Origin: Parasitella parasitica
Taxonomy: Eukaryota; Mucoromycota; Mucoromycetes; Mucorales; Mucoraceae
DNA: 64,000 nucleotides
NCBI GenBank assembly: GCA_025201805.1
Contig: MU619259.1
Span: forward strand, 129,594-193,593
Direction of reading: 5' to 3'
The translations under genes were made by a program, and so were the position numbers. Of this stretch, positions 46,765 through 57,376 are shown in pieces (the stretch's first letter is position 1; each line of letters opens with the position of its first letter). The notes beneath the pieces were generated by a model that was given only the letters and a program-made list of their open reading frames with translations, did no database searches and was not told where the DNA came from.

Positions 46765-48475
46765 ACAATAGCCACAAGAACTCAACAACGCTATGGAGTA
46801 AAAGCATTTCTATCCTTAAAAACATCAATATTGGTAAAGTTAATAACAGAAACGAGAAAGTAATAAAAGCTATAAATTTACCAGATATAGAACTATAAAT
46901 ACAATATGTTATTGTATGGGAAGGAATTGTCTTTTTATATAAAATAAATCTACAGCATATATCAATCTATTAATACAATAATTACTACTTAATATCAGTT
47001 AGCTGCTAAAAATTCTGCCACGTTGTTCCTCCTGAGCAGAATGCAAGATCATTAGAAAAGAACTTTTATTAAGGATTGCGATATTAATCCTTCGAAAGTT
47101 GCCAATCTAACCGAGCCATCCGATTCATATTAAATGAAATAAAAATGTCTTTCAAAAAAAAAATAGCTCTTTGGTTAGCTTGTATTTATAGCCCTATGCA
47201 GCCGCGAGTATAACATTTTCTTTTAGAGCGAAGGTTGACCTTTTTTAACCATATTTCATGGGGGGTGAGGTGGAGGCAGCTTGTCAAGTGCATGATAATA
47301 TATACTAAAACACGATGGTTGTATCAGATAAGAGCCAGTACAATATCTCATTACTATCAGTGAAGTACGTAACATTCGGCTGCCAAAATGGTAACACCAT
47401 CAACAAGATAACAAAATGATAACAACAAGATGAAAATCATCATCAATTGTCAAAGCTCACGCAGTAACAGCAACTATTTGGTATGTTATGTCTGCCCATG
47501 TTACTGGATCAGTACAAATAATGAAAGATATCAAAGTAAACAGTCGATTCTCATTTGTTCATATTCTATAGAAGCAGTGAAAATAAGACGCTCTATATCA
47601 TATAATTGATCTAATTATGCTAGTTACTTTAGTTACAACCTCAAAGTTGTGGTAAATGCTTGAAATATGATGTAGATACCTGCATTTATATCAATCAATT
47701 AATAACAACAAGAGGTCTCTTTTTTCATATTGCATTAAATTATTTGAAATATAAATCATCTTGATCTACAAAGTTAGAGTTCGCAATCGAGCATTTTGGG
47801 CGCAAGCAAGCCAAGCAAGCGCGTCGCTTGAACACGCTTAATACATCGTTTAATTTTTAGCTCGTTTGAATATGCTTGAAAATTAGCTCTGCTTACTTGC
47901 ATGTTTGAAGATGACTGTATTATCTGTTTCGAGCAATTTAGCTCTTCAAAAACGTGATTTTACTGTGTAGTATTCCAACATCATTGATATATTTAGTCGT
48001 TGCTAAAATTGCTCGCATTTGCTTGGTTCAGCTGAGGAATATTAAAGCTTGGGCATATGCTGCTCGCACTTGGACATTGGCTAATACATTTAAATATGAA
48101 CCCTTTTTTTAAAAAAAATTAAAAAAGCAATATGGATAGAAGTAATATCTGATTTCAATAATCGAAGTTGTATGAAAGATCAACTCTCAGCTCACGTATA
48201 TGTCTTAGTTGCTGATAACGGTTGCTGAGATCTTACATCTTCTTCATTGCTAAAGTTCTTTGCACAGATCTTTTTTGAAAAGGGATTATCCTTAATCTGG
48301 ATATTCTCTATTTATCGTCTCAAACATTATCTCCTCGCTATATCTCAGCCATGGTAACCGCACCGATAATATAAAGTACATCATTTTTATTAAGTATACT
48401 TGTAACTATAGGATATATTATTATATAAAAGAGTTCAGACAGACAGGGCATTTTTCTAGGACTTTGATGGAATTT

Positions 48476-49234
48476 CTATCTTTTCTCAATAATTTCAACA
48501 TGATTAGCAGGGAAATAGCCAACTTCGCCGTTTCTTAGCCTTCCTTGCCACCATTCGTTGTCTTCTCTAGAAAGAATAGCAATCAAGTCATTGGGGTGTA
48601 GAATCAATTCATCAGAGGATTTTGCATGGAAAGAGTATTTAGCTCTAGCAAACTCTATTTTCGCTGCATTTTTCATAATTTTTGGTGCCGTTTTTGACTC
48701 TGATGAAGCACAAGCTTTCTTTTCTTCTATTTTAGATTGTAGCTGCCTTTTTTTTTTATGTGAATACATCACCATAGATGCACTTATCGACAAAGCTAAG
48801 AAAATTGTCCAAGGTATTTTGCTATTGGTTTTGTTGTATGATTCAAATTCTTCAATTGAAAATTTGGTCAACAAGGTCGATTTTTGGCTACAAACAAGCT
48901 TATTTCTGAGCCAACTCAAGAATGATACAATGCTAGACATTTGGCTGACAAAATGTTTTATGGTACGGTATTGATGCGTAAGCTGTGAGAAGGCCTTAAA
49001 TCCAGAATGAGTTGCTACTAAGGTTGATTCAAGAGTACGAGAAAGACCATTGCACGTTAGGCTTAGTCTTTTCATTGCTTCAAACAATGGTTGGCATCTA
49101 TTTTCTATGCTTTGTGGCAGTTTTTGATGACGAGAATAACGTTGTGTGTAGCTAGGATTGTAGTAGTCTACTACTATTTAGTTGTTACATTTACTGCTAT
49201 AACGGTAGTGTACATTACCTCTCGAATAATTCAT
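48476..49234 (-). CDS. PEX13: Peroxin 13, SH3-domain docking protein, short form
   Basis: Part of the peroxisomal import docking complex with Pex14. Two exons fit: a 16-nt first exon (49234-49219) and 49167-48476, giving 235 aa. The N-terminus MNYSRDYYNPSYTQRYSRHQ is Tyr-rich, like the tail of longer Pex13 proteins. The conserved core is LSRTLESTLVATHSGFKAFS. A membrane segment follows (IPWTIFLALSISASMVMY), then a short basic stretch and an SH3 domain (ARAKYSFHAKSSDELILHP to GEVGYFPANHVEII). Yeast and human Pex13 are ~380-400 aa, so the glycine/proline-rich N-terminal region is greatly shortened. An alternative is a missing upstream exon. The gene is divergent from RACK1. Confidence 0.9.
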
Positions 49235-50063
49235 CTGTTGAGATTCGAGATTTTAAAGATGAAAAGAAGAGAATTCAGCTAGACTTCCCCTTTTTATATT
49301 ATCAATACAATCAAAGACATTTTCGCTCGCTGTCATTCGTTTTTCTTTGGAGAATATCGGAAGAAACTTGGACATACTTTGTTAAAGAAAAATTGATTAA
49401 AGATTCTTTTAAATGTGTAGAAAAAAACAAAAAAAAACTTGAGCAAAAAATTATGTAGATTTGCTTTTAGAGGGTTCAAGAACTCAACTGTGCATTTAAA
49501 ACACTCTTTTCATTGTACTATTGTGTAAAGAGTGTCAAAATGCCGGGATCCAAATAATCAAAACATTTGATCCGTTAAAGATACAAGAATTTCCAATGTG
49601 CGTACTACGAAAAAGTTTCTCAACCTCCAATCAACGTTTTCAATGTTCAGAGTAATAAGATCAAGCCAAGGTATATAATATATATTTGTCTTGTATAAAG
49701 GCTTAGCAGGCAGCAAGATAATATACAATATATATATATTAGAGATAAGCAAAGATTTGATTATATCTTTACAGAAGACATAAAATCAACCAGTTGTTTG
49801 ACTTGAATACATCGAATCAAGCACGAGGTATTAGGCGAAACCATTTGTTATTGGCTGCGTATCAATGCACACATTTGCACATTTGCTAAATAGGCGCGCC
49901 TCCAATCGATAGACATATGCGTTTGACCGCACAGTGTCCGCAGCGACCAGCAGCCTCAAAATTTCGAATTACGCCGGAAGTGGTAGGGGGGCCAAAAAAA
50001 GGGATTGAAAGTGTTCAGCAGAAAAAGCATCATAGTTAATCCTTCTCTTTTCTTACTGACAAT
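49235..50063. promoter_or_regulatory. Divergent upstream region PEX13/RACK1
   Basis: 829 bp containing both promoters. A CT-rich leader (TCCTTCTCTTTTC) sits just before the RACK1 start, as in ribosomal-protein-type genes. A G-run near 49985-49992 precedes it. Otherwise AT-rich and without a named motif. Confidence 0.45.
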
Positions 50064-51416
50064 ATGGATACTCTTACTCTCCGCGGAACACTCGAAGGTG
50101 CGTACTTTTATAACACAAAGACGAAGGTTGTTGCCAGTTTGATGTTGGATTTTTGGAAGGAATAGATGGATGGATGCATCGAGCTTAGAGATTAAGGATA
50201 CGCCATGCCAGTTTTTTTTTCTTCTGCTTTTAAATCAGATGCTATATCGCCACAACCCTATCAAAACCCAACATACTAATTCAGCAACCCTTCGTCTTCC
50301 TCTATTGTTTTTGATGCAGTGCTAACCATACTTCTTTTTTTTTTTTTTTTTTTTTTTTTTTTCAATTACTATTATTTAGGTCACGGTAACTGGGGTAAGT
50401 TTCCAGGCGACCAAATTGAATAAATCGACTGAACTAACAATAACACCCTATAGTCACTGCCATTGCTACCACCTCTGAGGCACCCGATATGGTTTTATCA
50501 GCCTCTCGTGATAAGTCTATTATTGTCTGGAATCTTATCAGGTACAAAAAATTGGCAAATCAGCGATTTTTGAATCAAGGAGCTAACGGGATGTTTTTAC
50601 AGAGATGAATTGAACTATGGTATTCCTCGCAAGTCTCTTGTTGGTCACTCTCATTTCGTTGAAGATCTCGCCATCTCATCTGATGGTCAATTTGCTTTGT
50701 CTGCCAGTTGGGATCAGACCTTGAGACTTTGGGACCTCAACACCGGTACCACCACCCGTAGCTTCGTTGGCCACACCAACGACGTCCTCTCAGTCTCCTT
50801 CTCTGCTGATAACCGTCAAATCGTCTCTGGCTCTCGCGATAAATCCATCAAGTTGTGGAACACTCTTGGTGAGTGCAAGTATAATATCACTGAAGATGGT
50901 CACTCTGAGTGGGTTTCTTGCGTTCGTTTCTCTCCTAACCCTGCTAACCCCCTCATCGTTTCCGGTGGTTGGGACAAGCTCGTCAAGGTCTGGGACTTGA
51001 CCAAGATGAAGTTGAGAACCAACTTTATCGGTCACAACGGCTATGTCAACACTGTCACCATCTCTCCTGATGGTTCTCTCTGTGCCTCTGCTGGCAAGGA
51101 CGGTGTTGTCATGCTCTGGGATTTGAACGATGCCAAGCATCTCTACTCTCTCGAAGCTGGATCTGTTGTTCACACTCTCACCTTCTCTCCCAACCGTTAC
51201 TGGCTCTGTGCTGCTACTGCTAACGGTATCAAAATCTGGGACCTCGAATCCAAATCCATTGTTGATGAGCTTCGCCCTGAATTCCCTCAATTGGGTAAGA
51301 GAAAGAACCCTGACCCCGAGTGTTTGTCAGTTTGTTGGAGCGCTGATGGTGCCACTCTCTTCTCTGGCTACACTGATAACATCATCCGTGTCTGGCAAGT
51401 CACCCGTACTCTCTAA
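50064..51416 (+). CDS. CPC2: RACK1/Asc1/Cpc2, 40S-associated WD40 protein
   Basis: A seven-bladed WD-repeat scaffold at the head of the 40S subunit that links signalling and translation. Four exons fit: 50064-50097, 50380-50394, 50454-50541 and 50603-51416 (316 aa, the family's usual length). Starts [22 protein letters not shown] repeats end in, for example, IIVWNL, LRLWDL, IKLWNT, VKVWDL, VMLWDL, IKIWDL and IRVWQV. Exon 2 is just 15 nt. Intron 1 is 282 nt, long for this window, and contains a T-run of about 25. Codon choice is more biased (C-ending) than in neighbouring genes, which fits high expression. The gene ends 106 bp from the convergent HIS1. Confidence 0.97.
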
Positions 51417-51522
51417 GTTTCTTAGATTTTACAATAACTGCATCGTTTTTCTTTTCTTGAAAAAAAACTAAAATAAATTGACGAAAATGTCCATTTTTGT
51501 ATCCGTATATTTTGTTGGTTAT

Positions 51523-52481
51523 TTACACTCGACAGTTTGTAAATGCCATGACCATAATATCAGTGGCACCACATTCTGTCAATCTATCTAAAATTTCGCC
51601 CTTTTCTTTTTTGGCAATCATGGCTGAGACAGCCACCCATCCGTCATGGGAATCTAGAGATGATACCGTAGGGCCAAGACGACCAGGTGTGATCTTGCTG
51701 GTAGCAGCTAGGTTCTTGCGCTCGACGTTGTAAGTGCAGAGCACATATCTATGAGCTGTTATGACACCACGTACACGTGATGCAATCTTCTCTATCAAAT
51801 CTGTATGTGCGGATTTCTTGTTGGCAATCAAAACAGATTGAGTTTCCATCAAATCGTAAATATCATGGAGGCCAGCAGCACGCATAGATTCTCCTGTTTC
51901 GACAAGATCAACTATATATATCACGGCAAATATTTAAAGTCTTGATTTACACTAGCATTTTATGGTGTACACATACCAATGCCGTCAGCCAAGCCAAGTG
52001 CGCAAGCAGCCTCAACTGAACCAGAAACATGCTCAATTGTTGTCTTTTTCCCAGCAGCCTCGTCAAGAGGCGCGAATACCTTGGCAGCACAATTAACAAA
52101 ACTGGTAACAATACGCTTACCAACCAAAGACTCCAAAGTCTGATATTCACCCTTCATGGGCACTTCGATGCAAAGTCTGCATTTACCAAAGTCTAACTCT
52201 TGCACTTGGCGAATTTTGTCTTCTACTTTGCTTTCGACGACTATATCTTGGCCGGTGATACCAAGGTCAACGTTACCGTCGCCCACATATTTAGCAATAT
52301 CAGCAGCAGGTAGGAAAATGAGCGCAATTGGCAGATTAGTACAAAGGGCAATATCTTGACGTGAGCTACGATTGAAGTGGATGTCACACCCCTTTAAAAG
52401 GTTGATACATGTTTCGTAAATGCGTCCTTTTTTGGGAACTGCAAACAGCATACGATCCTCCAAATCCTTGACAAATTCCAT
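51523..52481 (-). CDS. HIS1: ATP phosphoribosyltransferase, first step of histidine synthesis
   Basis: Joins ATP and PRPP to give phosphoribosyl-ATP. Two exons (52481-51977, 51911-51523) give 297 aa, equal to yeast His1. Seen: the start LEDRMLFAVPKKGRIYE; the hexamer-type long-form fold; DVDLGITGQDIV-type sequence as GNVDLGITGQDIVVES; the PRPP-binding stretch with SGSVEAACALGLADGI; and the C-terminal regulatory domain ending in TDIMVMAFTNCRV, typical of the histidine feedback domain. The intron splits ADGI|VDLVETG. A TGAGTCA element lies 73 bp upstream of the start. Confidence 0.96.
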
Positions 52482-53611
52482 ATTGGCAGGTCAGTAAAAT
52501 GTCGCAAATGTTTAAGAGAGGTTATTTTACATTTTATGAAATTTTTCTTTATGTGAGTCACAAAAAATGAAACATATTGGCACAGTGTATATTTAAAAAC
52601 TATTTGAATATGTCTATAAAAGGCCAATCAGATAAGATGTTGAGATTCGTCATACTTCAGTAGCCACGGAAAGAAACAAGCATGTACACCTTGAGCGTAA
52701 AATGAAAAACATGTCGATTTCATATATTTGCTTTTTTTTTTTTTTTTTGGATTTAGTCGGTGCAGAAATACGATCAATCACCGTTTCCTTTTTATATTGG
52801 GATACGAACTTGAGAAGCCTCTAATTTCTTTCTTTGTATATAGCCTTAAGTTAACGGTGCCCCTCATTAAAATAATGCTCAATCATATGTGATATAGTGT
52901 ATACTTTGTTGTTGGAAGTGAACCTGATGGTTTTTTTTTAGAAAATTTAAATGTAGCTCCGCTGTCAAACCGGACCTTTAAAATTCAGGGCATATCAATC
53001 ATTGGCTAAATTGTATTCACAGTTCAGGAACAGACAAATTATATACTCTTTTTTTTTTTTTTGGCTTCAAGCAGCAATTTATGTAAAGCTGTATTATCTA
53101 TATTAATTCGTACTGCAAGGAAAAACAAAAGGTATCAGCAGACGCTATGAGATTAGACAATATAAACTTTGAAAAGTTTGACTATTGAATATACACTGAC
53201 TTTGCTTCTATAATGCAAATGCACCGTAATATTCTTTTCCTGATTCATAAGGAAAAAAACGAGTCGAAGCTGTTTTTAATTGTAAAGCAGACTCTTCTGC
53301 ATAGATACGTTTGTACATATTTAAAGTAATGATACATTTTACATACCCAATTTGCACATGTTTATGTATATGCAGTTCTCTTACTTTTTAATGCAGATCC
53401 TTGCAAAAGCACTACTATTTTTAGGTAAACTACATATGAATAAGGTTTCGTAGCTAACAATATTGTTTCAATCGATGAAGGTCAGAGAAGAGGGGGGTGG
53501 GGGTGGGATTGCATTCTAATGAACAACTTGAACAGCATGTACATGCATAATGGTATATGAGAATCTTTTGCTGTTTTGTTTTTTATGAATTAATTTAATA
53601 AAAAGAGCAGA
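52482..53611. other. Intergenic HIS1 upstream / protease downstream
   Basis: About 1.1 kb, AT-rich, with T15-type runs near 52732 and 53050 and a G-rich tract near 53490-53508. Besides the Gcn4-type site nothing was recognised. Confidence 0.5.
52554..52560. promoter_or_regulatory. Gcn4/Cpc1-type site (TGAGTCA) in the HIS1 promoter
   Basis: A perfect palindromic AP-1/Gcn4 heptamer, 73 bp upstream of HIS1. In yeast and Neurospora HIS1-type genes are induced by Gcn4/Cpc1 under amino-acid starvation through this sequence. The spacing suits an activator site. Confidence 0.6.
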
Positions 53612-55276
53612 TTATTTGATAATTCGTATTTGGTGATGTAAATCTTCTTTCATGATCGTAGAAGTCGAGGAAGTAGCAGCAGCCTTCTTCTTTCTCTCTT
53701 GATAACCATTCACTAACAAGACGGCCATTGTAGAAAAGAAGCCAATCCCCGACAACGCAATGAGCAAAATGAGGCATATTTGCACAGTATTAGCACCATG
53801 ATTTTGATGTATCGCAGATACTTTGGTGACATTATCTACGGAAAGTAAGATGTCTACATCCTTCCCACTTGAAGCCCTGCAGCAAGCACTGGCGTCTGCA
53901 AATCCAATCCGACTAATTTTTTTATGCACTGCATCCTCTTCTCTACCTCGATCAAAAATTACAGTTTTTCCTCGGAAAAGCGTATTGCCTAATATTGTAG
54001 ATGCCATATTACCGCCACCACCACTGTTAGAGAATCCAGTCCAACTGATGTTGACCCAGTCGGGCATCTGCTCACCGAAATCACGAATATTTAGAATGTT
54101 CTCGATAGGCAACGAGACCACTTGGTTGCCTTCAAATGCAATGGCAATGGATACACTATGCGATATGGTCAAGGCGTTTTTAGGCAGACTTAATTGAGCA
54201 TGATCAAGCCAAAAGGACCTCTCATGTTCTTTTGAGACAGAATCATCAAACTGGACCAATTTGCTGTGCCATAATGCATAAAGCAGCTTTTGCAGGTTCT
54301 ATGTTGATGTTAATAGCAGGTTCACGATTTCATAATAATAATAATAACAACAACAAAAAAAGATTATTACTTGTGGTGTGAGTACAATGTCCTTTGTGCC
54401 GGTATCAATGATAGTTCTTGGCACATTCATTTGTTCCATATCAGGCACAGTTTTGCCGTTTACCAGGAAATGATTAATTTTTACTTCATAATAACGACTA
54501 TGGGATAATGGGACCCATACAATTTCACTTCCAACCGATTGACTCGGATACCCTCCTAGCCAGAAATGGCCATCACGTCGACAAGCTTTCTCTGAAGGTT
54601 GCTGCTGCTGCTGCTGCTGCTGTACATGTCGCATTGTGCTATTCAGACCAAGGAAATTAAATTCTTGAGCAAAAGCAGGATCCACAGCAGATTTAGGGCA
54701 TATTTGAACCGTAAACGCATTCGGCAGGCCTTTTTCTCGTCGGATCGAATCGAACAAGGTCAGTTTTTGCTGTTCGCTATTGGAGGTATTGCCATTGCTT
54801 TTCCGAGGCTTTGTTTGAAGCGACGGATGGGCTAGACCCCAAATGCCTTGGTTCTTAGAGCATCGTGGTATGAAGAACGACTGGTGATCCGTAATTACGT
54901 CGATTCTTGCGAATGCTTGCTGTACATGGTCAAAGCTGATTAACTGGCCAGTTGCATATCCCTTCCAGGAAGAGTGGAGCTTGGCATTGCCGTAGCTGGC
55001 ATTGACGGTATCAAAGTTATAAGAGTGAGGTATTGGTAAATAAGGTTTCTGGACAAAAGAGCAGTTTTCTGACGAGCACAAGTCAGAAATCACGGCGGTG
55101 TTTGCAGAGCCAGTGTCCAACACCAAGTTCATCAGTGTAGATCCTATGGTTAATTGTGCATGATAATCACATTCTGGATTACCATAAAGGTCTAAATGGG
55201 CTGTCCAAGGCTGCTGCTGCTGCTGCTGCTGTTGTTGTTGTTGTTGTTGCTGCTGTTGTTGCTCGCTGTTCTGCAT
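53612..55276 (-). CDS. Pepsin-family (A1) aspartic protease with C-terminal membrane anchor
   Basis: Two exons (55276-54371, 54298-53612) give 530 aa. Both active-site motifs are seen: LVLDTGSANTAV (~54) and TIIDTGTKDIVL (~291). YNFDTVNASYGNAKLHSSW supplies the flap-type region. Late in the protein come STILGNTLFRGKTVIFDR, GKDVDILLSVD and a transmembrane helix (TVQICLILLIALSGIGFFST...), then a short Lys-rich cytoplasmic tail. This layout is like yapsins and other membrane-held fungal proteases. Oddities: the visible N-terminus is MQNSE followed by ~17 Gln, with no signal peptide, and a second polyQ lies mid-protein. The ATG overlaps an ATTATGCAG that could equally be an intron acceptor, so a signal-peptide exon may lie upstream in 55277-55867. 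The true start is therefore open. Confidence 0.85.
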
Positions 55277-55867
55277 AATGAAAATTATGGTAAAAAGGCT
55301 AAATCATATTGAAATTTGAATCCAACTCATAATTTTGGCTGTCGCATGTTTATTCCGTTCTCTATTATTTGAATAGCCTGTGTGTTAATATTAAGAGGAC
55401 AAAACAAACATTCGACTGCTATTTTTAGCAAATTGTCTGTGGTCTATTGTTAAATGGCAAGTTTTTTGTAAGATGGACAATTTATGTATACGATTTATTA
55501 GGAAAAAAAAGCATGATAAGTTATAGAATAAAGCAAAAAATAAATGAAAAGATTGAAATTTACAACGAGCAAACAGTAATAATGATGAAATTTACACATA
55601 AACAAAGGAAAAGGGGAGTAGGGAAGTAGTAGCAGAAGTAAAAGTAGAAATAGTGATAGTAATAGTAGTAGAAGAGATCATCTGAGAAAATAATGTAACA
55701 GTTAAATACATAAGAAAATACAGAAACATATAAGAAAAGGGAGCATATTAACAAAAAAAAAAAAAACTATAAACAATGTGATAAAAAGGGCATATATGAA
55801 AAATAAAAGGATATGATCAAGGAGAGTAATTATGTAAAAGAAAGTATGTAAAAAAGACGAGAAAAGT
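55277..55867. other. Intergenic protease 5' / kinase 3' flank
   Basis: Likely contains the protease promoter and possibly its first exon. A run of AGTAGTAGA-type triplets lies at 55617-55675. No clean exon could be joined in phase. Confidence 0.4.
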
Positions 55868-57043
55868 CTAGACCACGACTTGGATGTAATGGGGGTCTAG
55901 ATTGCTGGTATTGGGGCCCTTTTGAGGTGAGAAAAAAGTGTCAGAGGAAGCAATGACTGTACCAGCATGATCTGTCAAGATGCTGCTATTGCTGCTGCTG
56001 CTGCTGTTGCTGCTGTTGCTGCTGGACATGGTGTCTTCATTGGGCGTTTGAGGTGGTGAGGGTAAGTCGGCAACAATAGGCTTATTAAAGAAATCCAATT
56101 CGGTAGGTCTTTTCTTAGCTTTCGTTGTTCTTCTGGTGCCCAGTGCCATCAGGGATTCGTATTCGTCAACTTCCTCTGTGCGAGTGAAATATTTACAATT
56201 TTTGATTTCTATATACAATTGATCCAAGGAAATTCTGTGGAGAGGATTGATACAAAAGATGCGCTTGAGGATTTTGTTGAGCTGAGCAGAGATTGGCAGG
56301 ATCTTGAGCAAAAGATTAGGGTCTTGCAGAAATCCACGAAATGTATCGTCGTCTAGTGAAGCTAATTTCCAGGGGTTACGGCCTGCGGATAAATTGATCA
56401 AAATGATGCCTAGCGCCCAAACATCGTTAGGAGCTGTTGCATAACCGACTTGTCTCTGTCTGTTCAGGCCGCCTTGACACTCGGGAGAAAAGTAAAAGGT
56501 GGATCCACAGCCAAAGTCTTTTGAAATAGCATCAGTCGTAGCTAATCCGAAATCTGCAAGCTTAACTGTTTCTCCGCCGTTGAACACAAGGACGTTTTCA
56601 GGCTTCAGGTCTCGATGATAGATGTGGCTGGCATGAGTATAGCGCACAGCATCAATGAGTTGCAAAAAGACATGTCGGATGAGCTGGTGGTTTCCATAGT
56701 AGAGGCCCTTTTCGGTGATGGCAGAAAAAAGATCGCCCTCAGATCCAAATTCAAGAATGGCGTGCGTCCATTCGCTCGTCTGCACTACTTTTTCGAGGCG
56801 AATGATGTTTGGGTGGTCGGAGAGGTGTGAGTGCAATGTGATTTCGTTTCGCTGGAAAGCAAGTTGGCGGGAATCATGGCCTCCACGATAAAAGGATTTA
56901 ATGGCATATCTTTTGAATGTTTGAATATGGCGAGCCATGTAGACTTGGCCGTACGGGCCAATGCTCAAGACTTTTGCGATTTGAAAGTCTTGAATGACTG
57001 TCCCGATGGGCAATTGAGGAACTGAGATGTTTGAAGTTGGCAT
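55868..57043 (-). CDS. Ran1/Pat1-Sks1 family Ser/Thr kinase
   Basis: An intronless gene of 391 aa. In S. pombe Ran1/Pat1 blocks meiosis; in S. cerevisiae Sks1/Vhs1 act in nutrient signalling. The kinase domain covers residues ~15-290: AIK with the ATP lysine, catalytic HRDLKPENVLVF, DFGLAT, and GCGSTFYFSPECQGG, the branch's activation segment. GYATAPNDVWALGIILINL and GRNPWKLAS are also typical. The glycine loop reads LSIGPYGQVY, so the first glycine of GxGxxG is a serine. The tail is Ser/Asn-rich with Pro motifs. The start is the MPTSNIS methionine; upstream sequence lacks a good in-frame ATG. Confidence 0.9.
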   Translation of the reverse strand: MPTSNISVPQLPIGTVIQDFQIAKVLSIGPYGQVYMARHIQTFKRYAIKSFYRGGHDSRQLAFQRNEITLHSHLSDHPNIIRLEKVVQTSEWTHAILEFGSEGDLFSAITEKGLYYGNHQLIRHVFLQLIDAVRYTHASHIYHRDLKPENVLVFNGGETVKLADFGLATTDAISKDFGCGSTFYFSPECQGGLNRQRQVGYATAPNDVWALGIILINLSAGRNPWKLASLDDDTFRGFLQDPNLLLKILPISAQLNKILKRIFCINPLHRISLDQLYIEIKNCKYFTRTEEVDEYESLMALGTRRTTKAKKRPTELDFFNKPIVADLPSPPQTPNEDTMSSSNSSNSSSSSNSSILTDHAGTVIASSDTFFSPQKGPNTSNLDPHYIQVVV

Positions 57044-57376
57044 TTTTTTGTAATGTGAATGTGGAAAAGAAATGGGTAAAAGCAAATCAAGAAATGAAGG
57101 CCCCTTTTATACAAAATCACAGTTCATTTGGGGGGTTTGCGCCAGGCTGGGGGGGGGGAGGAGGGGAGGGCGTGATAAGTGATAAAACATAGAAAAAAAA
57201 ACGTGCCCGTTCATTAAGGAGCAATGTGTATGAATTTACCAAAAATATCTCACTCTGCTTTAACGTCACTGTGTATTGCACTTGTCCAATTAGAGCATAA
57301 CTATTTCGCCCTCTCTTTTTAACATCACTAAAAAAAAAAAAAAAAAAACCTTTTTTTAATTTTGCCACATTTATAC
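57044..57376. promoter_or_regulatory. Divergent promoter region kinase/antiporter
   Basis: 333 bp holding both upstream regions. G9 and A18-type runs are present (57150-57158, 57331-57348). No named motif. Confidence 0.4.

Larger units (their letters stand above)
44150..48475. other. Gene desert with degenerate repeats
   Basis: About 4.3 kb of AT-rich DNA. I see no intact gene. It holds copy 2 and a probable short copy 3 of the dispersed repeat. A segment at 47790-48080 is unusually rich in CAAGC/GCTTG words. The rest shows nothing I can name. Confidence 0.5.

Noticed and set aside
50098-50379. snoRNA in the first RACK1 intron
   Set aside because: A TGATG-like box is present but no convincing D box or flanking stem, so it is not called.
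52082-52481. Antisense frame over HIS1 (52156-52359)
   Set aside because: It is fully inside the HIS1 exon on the other strand, a shadow frame.
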